64,000 nt of DNA from Amyelois transitella (Eukaryota; Arthropoda; Insecta; Lepidoptera; Pyralidae): positions 3,224,001 to 3,288,000 of the forward strand of contig NC_083529.1 in NCBI RefSeq assembly GCF_032362555.1. The letters are read 5' to 3'. Under the pieces are notes generated by a model. It did no database searches. It was not told the DNA's origin and saw only the letters and a list, made by a program, of their open reading frames with translations. Position numbers and translations under genes: made by a program. Within the stretch, counting starts at the first letter, position 1. Each line of letters opens with the position of its first letter. Shown piece after piece: positions 24,701 to 36,700 of this stretch.

Positions 24701-27700
24701 GCTCTCCCCTACCCGAAACCGCCGAGCTTGCATGAAGAGAGTTATGGATGTGGATGAAGCGAAGGAAATATGCAGAGATCGTGGCAAGTGGAAAGAGGTA
24801 GTCTCTGCCTACCCCTCCGGGAAAGAGGCGTGATTTTATGTATGTATGTATGTATGGTATGCAAACTTATTGTCGCTAGTTGTTACCTCCTTCTCCCACA
24901 TCGGGGTCTTGCTCCTACAATCCTGTATAGTCTTGTTCATCTTCTCCACTGCATTATTCGCTTCCAACCGTTCGCTCTTCACTTTGTTCTCTTTGCTTTG
25001 TAGTTTGGATATCTCTTGCTTCAGTTCGGAGAATTCCCCTGTGCCCTCGTTTATTTGTTCATCTAACTGTAATATAAAAAAAATATACATATATACATAT
25101 ATAATGGGTGTCCCAAAATTAACGCAAGATTTGAATTTGCCGCCATTTGTGCAGTGAAGTGTTGGCAACCCTGAAAAAAAAAGCAATTTGACAGCTAACA
25201 GTATAGGGTGATTAAAAATGGAGCGTTACTTGATAGAACAACGTGTCTTCATTATTAAAGAATGTTTCAAAAATAGTGAAAGCTTGGCGGCTGCAGTTCG
25301 AAAATTTCATACAAAATAAGGTCGGAATAGTGTTTGACTAAACTTTGTCAACTGTGAAGAGATTAATTGAAAAATTAATACTTCCAGCCCAAAATCCACA
25401 CCATACAGTCACGCGTTGTGGATGCATTTGTTTTTCGACAATCACATGTCGGTTATCCGATCTTTTGTATGAAATTTTCGAACTGCAGCCGCCAAGCTTT
25501 CACTATATTTGAAATATTCTTTAATAATGAAGACACGTTGTTCTATCGAGTAACGCTCCATTTTTAATAACCCTATACTGTTAGCTGTCAAATTGCTTTT
25601 TTTTCAGGGTTGCCAACACTTCACTACACAAATGGCGGCAAATTCAAATCTTGCGTTAATTTTGGGACACCCTATATATATATATATTTTGAAAAATTTC
25701 CAAAATTTAAATCGTTGCTAGGTATTTTTTATATTCGTCGATAGGTACGCTCATAGATATTTTATATATTTATGAAAGTCGTAAATGTTAAAAATCAGTT
25801 TTGGAAATGGAAAATACCAGGCATGAGTTTTATTTTTTTTTTAAATATCTTTCAAATGCGTAGCGAAACAGCGATTATTCTTCGCGCGATAAAAACGGCG
25901 TCGCGCGTGACATATGCTACGGGAGTAGACTTGCTTTGTATGAGAGTATTTCATACGGTAATACCTCTTCCAATTCCTTCTGTAGTTCTGAATTTTCAAG
26001 CGTCAGCTGCTTTTTCTGGTTGCTCCAGTTCTCCAAATTCTTCTCAGTCTCCTTGTAATCCGCCTCCATTTGGTTTATTTTGTCTTTCGACTTCTTCGCA
26101 TTTCTATAACAAAATCAACAAATAAATATATATGGGCCAAATTACACGGATTGTGTTAGCCTCGAAATAAGTTCGAGACTTCGGTTACGAGATACTAACT
26201 TAACATACATATTTTATAATTAATTACTTATCATACTATATTTTATAATAAATTACAACTATAATCGTGTCTATATGCCTTGCGGGGTAGGCAGAGTCAA
26301 AAGTCTTGATACTGAAATGCCACATTCAGCTGTGACTTGATGATATAGAATTGAGTTTCAAAAGTGACAGGTTGCTAGTCCATCGCCTACAAGAATCTAA
26401 AGTTCATTACCCTTTCCCTACGTCGCCTTTACGACATCCATGAGTAAAATATGGAGTAGTCTAATTCTAAAGTGCAGGGAACCACACGGCATAATTTCAA
26501 ACTTTACCTTATACTAGTGTTGATAGCGACCCTAAGCTTAGTGATTTCCGTAGAGATCTTATCAATCTTCTTGGTCAATTCGTCCACATTTTTCTGTAAA
26601 TCCTTCACTTTGCCGCCCGCTACGGCCGAAATTTGGGCGTCTACACCGTGGACCTCTTTTTCTACCTGAGATCAATGTAAAGTTATCATGTTTAAAAGCT
26701 ATGTTTGAGTTCTATAAATTGTTATGTTAACTTAATGCAGTCTTCAAGTTATGATGAATGCAAAGTTATTTTGCATATTCATTAACTCGTATAAGAAATA
26801 GTTGACATGTGAAAAGTCATGATAAAACTATTATATTATACAGCAAAAAAATCTTCAAGCTGAATTAACAATTTGAAATGTAGGTGTAGGTACTACATAA
26901 AAGTCAATAAATAACAAACGGGAAACCAGCACACGAATGTAATGAAAATATTACCATTTAGACCCAGACGTCAACCAATAAATTAGTTCCAAGATAAGAA
27001 AAAGTTAAACTGGCGTTAAGTTTTTGTCGACAATAAGAAATCAATAACATACATACATACATATGGTCACGTCTATATCCCTTGTGGGGTAGACAGAGCC
27101 AACAGGCTTGAAAAGACTGAATGGCCACGCTCAGCTATTGGCTTAATGATAAAACTGAGATTCAAATAGTGATAGGTTGCTCGCCCATCGCCTTAAAATG
27201 AATCCCTGGTTTGTAAGCCTATCCCTTTGTCGCCTTTTACGACATCCATGGGAAAGTGATGGAATTGTCCTATTCTTTTTTGTATTGGTGCCGGGAACCA
27301 CACGGCCACAGAAATCAATAAAAATAATAATTAGTCAGTTACCTCTCCCGCGTCATATTTCGCCTTCTCCAGTTTCTCCTCGGCGTTTTTCAATGCGGCC
27401 TCCAATTTGGCTTTCTGCCTCTCGTCCACTTTGCTCGACTTCGCTTTGTTTTCTTGCTGTTTTATTTGACTCTGAAAAATACAAAATTAGTTTAACGTAA
27501 ATAAGTTTAGCTGCAGTGTAGTTTGTTCCGCCGCTTCTTCTACACATGCGCTTTGGAAGCGGTAGGAGTTGTAATTAGATTTATGTGATGTGACGTCAAT
27601 AAGTGATACCTTGTATCCAATATTGAAAATAAATCTATTCCATTCTATGTTTATTACAATTATTATATATAATTTAAAACCAACAATCTTACCTTCAAAA

Positions 27701-30700
27701 CGGGCACATGTTCAGTCAAACTCTTCAATTCAATATTGAGTTTGTTCAAAGTGGTTTTCCCTTCCCGAGCGTTCTTTTGTAAAGATACCACAGAATCTTC
27801 TAGATTCACTTGTTCACTGCGCAGTTCTGTTAGTCTGTTAAACAATAATTGGTTTCAAATGCGGCACGAATTCATGTACAATTTTATACCTCTAGCGTTG
27901 GAGAAAACATCGCTAGCATTCTTGTAACAAAGGAAGTGTAGATTTTAATGGCATAATTTAAAGATAGTAAAGTGTTTTTGGCATGATCATCATTTCCCTT
28001 AAGTTTGACACCTAAGCAGTTTAATTTTTTATGGCGCGAAAATTCTTGACCTTATTTATTGACTTTACCAGAGCGCGCCATTCGAACCCACGATCTGAAC
28101 TGTCAGGTTGCTTTTTGTTGTTTTTAGATTTTAAATTTAATGTAATATGGTCGTTATTTCAAAGAGTTCTTATTTGGTTCGAGGGTTTCAGGCCTTAAGG
28201 TGCGCTTGCGCCGTCGAATATCGCCGTGGCGACTAATAAAACTGGTAGTATAGTACCTACACGAGATCTTCTTTTGGGCACTAGCAACCTGCCATTACCT
28301 GAACCTCAGTTACATCCAGCTTTTAGCCTTTTCAGTCTACTGGAGACTGTTGGCTCTGTCGACCCTGTAACAAAGGCGAGACATATGATATACCTACCTA
28401 GTCTCCAGCCCCCCCAGCCGCCGCTCGAGCGCGGGGTCGCGCTCGCGGCCGCTGGTGTCGTGCTGCACGGCGCTGGACATGCGCCCGCGCAGCGCGCTTC
28501 TACCGCCGCCGGACATTGTTCCTGCACACATTATACATACATATATATAATCACGTCTATATCCCTTGCAGGGTAGACAACAGTCTCGAAAAAGATGAAA
28601 GGTCACGTTCGGCTGTATGGCTTAATGATGGAATTGAAATTCAAATAGTGACAGGTTGCTAGCACATCGCCTGCAAGAAGAATAGTCCAGGTTTTTAGCT
28701 GTTCCCTTAGTAGCCTTTAACGACATCCATGGGAAAGAGATGGGGTGGTCGTATTCTAAAGTGTCGGAAACCACAGGGCACATATACAAAACATCTTAGA
28801 TTAAAAAAATAAAGTGTAAAGTCTAGAGTAACCTAAACTTACTAATTTAATTATAAACTTACAATTTTTTTCGTGAAGCCTCGTCATTTCATAAAATAAT
28901 TAATATGGATAGATATATCCTACTAATATGATTAATACAAAGAGTGAGTGAGTATGTCAGTATAGATGTTTGTTACTCTTTCACGCAAAAACTACTGAAC
29001 CGATTACGATGAAATTTGGTATGGAGGTGTAGCTGAAGACCCAGAATAACATATAGGCTATTTTTATCCTGGAGTTCCCGCGGAATTGATTCCACGCGGA
29101 CGGCCTCTAGTAGATAATAAGAATACGCCCGATAAGTCACAATTTGAAAAAAAAATTTATAATGTTGGAAAAAGTTCAACATCACTTACCAGCAATTTCG
29201 ATGACATCCCCTTTCAAAGTGACAACTCTATATCTTGTAGCACCGTATGCGATCCGCGACGCTTGTTCCAAATCCGTTGCTACTAAAGTGTCGCGTAACG
29301 CGAAATAGAATGCGGGCAACACCCGGGAATCCTTCACTTTGACCAGGTCGAAGAGACGGGGTGCGTTTTCTGGGCTGAAAATTAAATTCTAATTCAAAAT
29401 TTTTATTCATTATTATAGGATTATAGGATATCGCTTAATAATTGTCAAAACGTATGGTTTAACAACATTGGTTGACGTTAAATAAATAACTTAGAACTAA
29501 GTTTACTGCCGCTTCCAAGGCGTCAGTGCAGAAGAAGCGGTAACAAATTGCACTGCAGCATTTTCATCTTAAGCGTTTTCTTAATTAAGATTTATAAATC
29601 ATGATGTAAAACTCTTAAATCATCTTTATGGGTTGAGTGTTTATACCTAAATGTCAAAAACTTTACCAATACTTACGCCAAAGTCGGGAGATCTATAAAT
29701 GTAAGTACCGATACAGGTTAGGTAAAGTTAGCATACATACATATATATTTAATCACGTCTATATCCCTTGCGGGTTAGACAGAGCCAACAGTCTTGTAAA
29801 GACTGATAGGCCACGTTCAGCTATTTGGCTTTAAGATAGAATTGAGATTCTAATAGTGACAGGTTGCTAGCCCATCGCCTAAAAAAGAATACCAAGTATG
29901 TAAGCCTATCCCTTAGTCGTCTTTTACGACATCCATGGGGAAGAGATGGAGTGGTCCTATTCTTTTTTGTATTGGTGCCGGGAACCACACGGCACTTAGG
30001 TAAAGTTAGGTTTGTGTAAAAACCTGATTTACACAATCCAGAATCATCGGCAAAGGCGCACCGGGCTCCTCCTACAAAAGTCATGTGCGTACATTAGTTT
30101 GAGTGCTAACCGATGCTCTAACGGTGAAGTACAACACCGTAACGAACTACCGCACTTATGAATGAATGAATGAATGAATGAATGATTTGAATGAAACTTA
30201 CTACGTGACTTTCTTCTCGTAATGCTGCTTCAAATACTACTCTTCATCCAAAGCTAGCACTTATGAACGAATGATTTGAATGGCACTTACTATGTGACTT
30301 TCTTCTCGTAATGCTGCTGTTCATCCAAAGCTAGCACTTATGAACGAATGATTTGAATGAAACTTACTATGTGACTTTCTTCTCGTAATGCTGCTTCAGA
30401 TGCTGCTGTTTGTCCAAAGCTATGAAGGTGGCGCGTCCGATGTCGTGCCGCTTGAGGTGCTCCACGCACGCCTGCGCGGTGTCCACGGTGTCGCACACTA
30501 TGTTGTCCAAGGCGCCGCAACATGTCGATATTGCGACGTCGTATTTCGAGTCAATGCCGCCTAGGTCGCCCTTGTAATGAAATAATACATACATACATAC
30601 ATATAATCACGTCTATATCGCTTGCGGGGTAGACAGAGACAACAGTCTTGAAAAGACTGATAGACCATGTTCAAGTTAAATTAAATAATTAATGTATAAA

Positions 30701-33700
30701 TTGATATCTCTATAGCGTTAGATACAAAAATCAGTCGTATTTTTTTTTTATAATGTGAATTGATATCTCTATATTGTTAGATAAAAAACAAAAGTAATTT
30801 TTTTTTTAATTTTCTTTCGCCTTTTTGACCATGACCCTAGATTTGGTGAGTCGGGTTTTTACACAAATTTTATGTACATTAGCGTAAGACGCCTCGTGTA
30901 AAAACCGAATATCGATAGTGTAAGAACAAAAGAGAGAGAGAGAGATTCAAAAAGTGACAGGTTGCCAGCCCATCGCTTTAAAGAAAAATCCCAAATTTAT
31001 AAGCCAATCTCTTAGTCGCCTTTTACGAAATCCATTTTTGGAAAGAGGAGAGGTCCTATTCCTTTTTAAAGATGCCGGTAACCACACGGCAGGATGTACA
31101 TAACCAATCTTTCTCTTATCATATTACCGAGAGATATTGGTTTGATGGTTGTTGGTTGATGTAAGGGAAAAATACTTGATTATATACATATGGTCACGTT
31201 TATATCCCTTACGGGGTAGCCAGAGCCAACAGTCTTGAAAAGACTGAATGGCCACTTTAAGCTATTTGGCTTAATGATAGAATTGAGATTCAAATAGTGA
31301 CAGGTTGCTAGCCCATCCCCTAGAAAAGAATCCCAAGTTTGTAAGCCTATCCCTAAGTCGCCTTTTACGACATCCATGGGAAAGAGATGGAGTGGTCCTA
31401 TTCTTTTTTGTATTAACGCCGGGAGCCACACGGCACACGGTGATACATATATTAAGTATATATATCTTACCAGCTTGTATGAAGAGAGTTATGAATGTGG
31501 ATGAAGCGAAGGAAGTATGCAGAGATCGTGGCAAGTGGAAAGAGGTAGTCTCTGCCTACCCCTCCGGGAAAGAGGCGTGATTTTATGTATGTATGTATGT
31601 ATCTATCTTACCAGCCTCCCGAATATTCCCGGCAGCGTGCCCTGCTGCTTCTCCTTCATGAGCGCATCCAGCACTCTCCCGCGGGATTTGTTCGCGCTCA
31701 TTGCTTGCCGGCACTCCTCTAGTTGTGCCCTGTATCAAGTAATTAACATAGTATTTTTTTTTAATAAATAAATATATACGGGACAAATAACACAGATTGA
31801 GTTAGCCTCGAAGTAAGTTAGAAACTTGTGTTACGAGATACTAACTCAACAATACTATATTTTATAATAAATACTTATATAGATAAACATCCAAGACCCT
31901 GGGCCAATCAGAGAAAGTTCGTTTCTCATCATGCCCTGGCCGGGATTCGAACCCGGGACCTCCGGTGACACAGACAAGCGCACTAACGCTGCGCCACAGA
32001 GGCCGTCCGTAGTTCAATAATTAACATATACACAGATAGCATAAATTACTCAGGTTCAATGAATGGATAAAGCGACATATTTAGGCAGAGATCATGGCAA
32101 GTGGAATGATGTAGTCTCTGACTACCTTTCCAGGAAAGAGGCGTGATTTTATGTATGTATGTATGTTTAACACCGTGGGGAATGGTTACACAACCGTTGA
32201 AACGAACATAATGTCTGTTATAGTAAAAAGTTAGGTAGGTGTGTCATCGATACTATACTAAACACTATCGCAACATATAAAGCCCTCAAATTTCCCCTAT
32301 TTTCTTCCTGTCTGTATGTATGTGTGCGATAATCTCGAAAAGTTGACGAATTTTGTTCCTTTTGTTGGAAAGAGGGTTTCCTGAAAAAGGTTTATATCTA
32401 TTCTAGCGACCCGCTCCGGCTTAGTCCGGTGTAGCATTAATAAATATAAACCTACGTCTTGAATCACTTTCTAAGAAAAACAAGGCGTCATAATATGTCA
32501 TGTAGTTTTAAAGATGTAAGCATACATAATATACAGAGGGGTAGACGCGGGAAGCTACTTTGCTTTATACTAGATGCTACCCGTGCGAAGCCGGGGCGGT
32601 AGTATTCGCTTAGTATTATAATAAGACAAGATTAATATTTTTGTTTGTTACAAATAAAGTCAAATATTTGGCACAGGGATAGACCAAACCTTCGATTGTA
32701 AAAATTAAGCTACGTTTCTTTTAGAAATTTCTGCGGGAATGGTAAAGAAGAAATAGAACAATTAAATATTACATACCTCAATGATCTCGCTTCACTGGCA
32801 ACACTGGATTCCTCTTTCTTCAAAGTCTGCAATTTCGCCTGGACTTCTAGCAACTGTTTCTCGGTCGTGGGCACTGTTGATGCCAACTCCTTTTGAAGGC
32901 TAAAATTGAAAAAAAAATCTGAGAAATATTGTTACGAAAGTTTTTGTTTTTTAAATATTTAGTCGACAAAAAATTATTCACGTGCGTGTACTTTTACATA
33001 CACATATTCACGTCTTTATTCCTTATGGGGTAGAAAGTCAAGAAATATTGAAAAGAGTGAAAGCCCACGTTCAGTTGTATGGCCCAATGATTGCATTGAA
33101 ATTTAAATAGTGACAGTTCTTATAAAAAATATAATTATTTTTACTTACTTTTTCTTTTCTTTAAGGTCGCTTTCTGCTTTTTCATACGCTTCCTTCAATT
33201 TCTCGAGTTTCTCACTCTCTTTCTGTTACAGAAATAACAAAATTAATCATTTGTTAACTGTCTTAAGAAATTTAAACAAATTTTATTTCAAACATTTTAT
33301 ATTTTTAATGTTACATTTAAATTCTAAAACTCCATCCTCTGTGTGCATTTTAAAGTTTTCGCGTTTGGCGAGTACAAACATATAGATAGACAAAAAAATC
33401 TAAAAATCATATTTTTGGTTTCTGTTGGTCTTACACAGATCCACCATGTCTATGTAATATATTTTAAGTACAGACAACGATCAGTTACTATTTTATTATA
33501 TTAATGATAAATTTCTCACCTCTTCTGTACTCAAGTATATCTTCAATTCGGATTCCGCTAACTTATATTGTTTGTTCGCTTCGTCCACAATTTTCTTGAG
33601 GTCCATGAGTTTAGCTTGCAACTTGTCTTTAGTTTCTTGCAAGCCTTGTGTCTTGGACCTTTCAACAAATAAATAATAATCGTAAAAAAAAAATTACCTA

Positions 33701-36700
33701 TAGATGATGTAGAAAAAGTTTATAAACTTTGTGCAAAACATTCAATAATTTCAATAGAACATAATGTTTGCAGAGGGTAAATGAGAAAGCTAGAAGACTG
33801 AGGCAAAGATGTACCTTGATCTAATCTGGGATAACGGTAGAAGTTCTGGTCATTAGTGTCCCAAACCGACGAGTTTATATGAAAAACATTTATGAATGAG
33901 ATGGAGCAAAGTGTTATGAAATCCCTTCCTTGTTCAGGACGCGTTCAGGGATCGTTGCAAATGGGAACATGTAGACGTCCTTTTTCCCCAGATGAGAACT
34001 TATATATGTGTTTATAACCAAACAGCATTGTGTTAATTTTTTTTAAATTTTTTATAATTTTTTTTTAAAACATCTTACCTGACGCCCGCCATGACAGTTT
34101 GAAGTTCTTCTTCTGCCTGTTTCTTACTCTCCTTGTGTTTCGCTAACAATTTCTCGCACTCCTCTATTTCTCGTTTGTTTTTCTCGGGAATCTTAAATAT
34201 ATAATTTACTTTATTATAGTTTAAAAAATAATTTTAGACTTTTTCGACGTGAGACTAAATCATGTATTTAGTTTTTCCGGAAACGAAGCCAATAGCAAAA
34301 GTTTACTTTCATATGTTGTACAGCAAAATCGTTCCTTTGTCAAATTATAAAGTTATCACGAGCCATCTATACAAAATTACAAATAAGGACAGAGACTGAC
34401 TAATTGGCTGACATATCAACGCCAAGCCTTAACCGCTGGGTCTAGACTTGAAATTTGGCATAAGGACTCTTTATTTCAAGAAACTCCCGCGGTTTCGGAA
34501 GATTTTATGTTTTACGCGCGCAGAGCCTCGGGGGAATCCTAGTTAACACATAAATAAAAATACAAAAAAATTAAATACCAGTTCCAAATCGATAAGCTTC
34601 CCTTTCTCCTGTTCAAGCAATTGGTCCAAATTCTTCTTCTTCTTATTTCCCTGCGTGGTATCGGCTACTACGGAGACAGTTTTCTTTTTGCACACCTGTA
34701 GTTTCTCGGTCAGTTCCTCTTTTCTCTTTTGTAGCTTGTCGTATTTTCTGCAAAATATATAAGTAATTAGTAAACTTTGTACGCACAATGGGATTCTTAA
34801 ATATTCATTTTTATTACTCTTTTGTACATTTTTTGTTGCAATAAAGTAAACAAAATTAATTTCCTATGCTTCAGACACCATATAAACTAATAATGCCCTG
34901 ATAAACATAATATTTGAACCCACAAATGATGTCACACAAACTTGAAACTGTTAATTTCAATTACAATAAAATATTCATCTATTCTTGTCCACACAAGTAT
35001 AACTTACGCCTAATAAAGTGATAAAAAAAGAACTTACTGCATTCCATTTTTGAGTACAGAATTTTTCTCCTGCAATTCTTCTTTGATTTTGTTCAACTTC
35101 TCGTCAATATTATTCAAGTTCTGTTTCAATTCGTCCATCTCCTTCTCTTTGTTCTCGATTATCTTATTCGTTTCGTGTCTGGAATTAAGACAAATATGTA
35201 TACCAGTAAGTGGAAAGAGGTAGTCTCTAACCTACCCCTCCGGGAAAGAGGCGTGATTTTTTTGTATTTATGTATACTAGTACCTATATAGCGGACACCG
35301 CGCCTTGGGAACACGCCATGATGAGAGAGAGTTAAATTAGTATATCACCGCGGCTCCAGCCGTATAAAATCAAAATTATTCACATGTCAAAATTTCAGGA
35401 AATCCTATTTTAATGCTTCCCTATGGAAGGCATGCCTCCAGGAATTTCGACTGTAAAGTCAAAAGTTATAGAGACGATTTTAAAGTGAATTTGGATAGAT
35501 TATATGCTATTTACCGTACTAACAAGTCTTCTGACTACCGTCTCTCTCTTTCCGTAATGTATGTGTGTGTGAACATATATATACTCACATATACTTCTGT
35601 AACAGCATATTCCTAGTCCTCAACGTGGTGTTAGTCAAGTTCATCTGTTCCACCGCTTCTCTCATTGGCTGTTCCAACTTTTGCTTCTCCTGCTCGACCA
35701 ATCGCACACGATTTAGCTTCTCTTTCCTCATCTCTGTGTACTCTTCTACGCGGACGGACAGCTTTTCTATTGGCTCCTGGAAATCATTGGTCGGTTAATT
35801 ATTATGATCACATGGACTATTATGTATATATAGAAATTTATGTTTTTATATATCAAATATTTTTTCAATTCGAAATCGGCAACATATTGTAGAAAGCAAC
35901 AAGCTTCGTCAGAACAATAACAGATATTGTCCACAATACGTATCGTCAAAATTTCTCAAACCAATTTATTTATTATCAAATTATTCGTCACTCTCCGTGA
36001 GATGAAAGCTCTTCCCTGTGAAGTTCCTTTTGAAAGTGGCAAGTGATATAAAAATTTATATTAAAAAATTTCTTTGAGTATATACCTACTGCCAATTTTT
36101 TAAGATCATCACGATCACGACATACGGTTTCTCTCCAGGAAAGTGAGGACGCAAATCACGCCAAGAATGATGAAAATGAATTTATGCGAAAATTGCTACT
36201 TTTTTTTATTTCAAACCTAAAGTTGGCATAGAAAGGAGGCATATGCCCAACAGTGGGTCACGGAGGGCGGTTGACGATAATGATTTCTAACCTTATATCT
36301 AGAAGTTCCAATGATGTCTTCTAAATACTCGAGCATTCCTGATTCGTGTTCCGTTTGAGCTTTCGGCTTCATCATCGCAATTTGTTCCACCTCGCCCTAA
36401 AACATACGACAAATATTATACAAAATATAATCACGTCTATATCCCTTGCGGGGTAGATAGAGCCGAAAGTCTTAAAAAGACTGAAGAGCCAAGTTCAATG
36501 GCTTCTATTATACTTAAATGCACTATGCGGCTACTATTATATTTAAATGCAGTAAAAAGAACTAGTAGGTTTTATGAATAAAAAATAATCATGTCGTTTT
36601 TTATGTTGGTGTAATATAAAAAATAAAAATACCTGCAAAATAAGAAACCTATTGTGATCCAAATCGATACCGTGCGACCTCAACATCTTGGCCACTTCCT

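Larger units (their letters stand above)
22171..24709 (-). mobile_element. pogo/Tigger-like DNA transposon remnant with terminal inverted repeats
   Basis: The left end GGGGAGAGCGGGGCTGGT (22171) and right end ACCAGCCCCGCTCTCCCC (to 24709) are exact inverted repeats; similarity continues for a few bases. The flanking dinucleotides are CA and TA, consistent with a TA target duplication mutated on the left. A short minus-strand frame at 24104-24207 resembles the N-terminus of pogo-type transposases. The element is mostly non-coding and is interrupted by a mariner at 22555-23873. Confidence 0.7.
22143..24874 (+). mobile_element. RTE-LINE tail insertion with 21-bp target duplication, host of two later insertions
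   Basis: ATGGCATGCAAACTTATCGT at 22143-22162 and ATGGTATGCAAACTTATTGT at 24854-24873 are direct repeats (two transitions in 21 bases). Between them lies a short RTE-LINE tail: AAAAG at 22164-22168 joins TACCCGAAACCGCCGAGC at 24710, ending TGATTTTATGTATGTATG. The LINE tail is split by the element at 22171-24709. Confidence 0.75.

Noticed and set aside
28226-28576. Plus-strand frame of 116 codons, Ala/Pro-rich
   Set aside because: It is the complement of the GC-rich SMC4 exon coding TMSGGGR and its flank.
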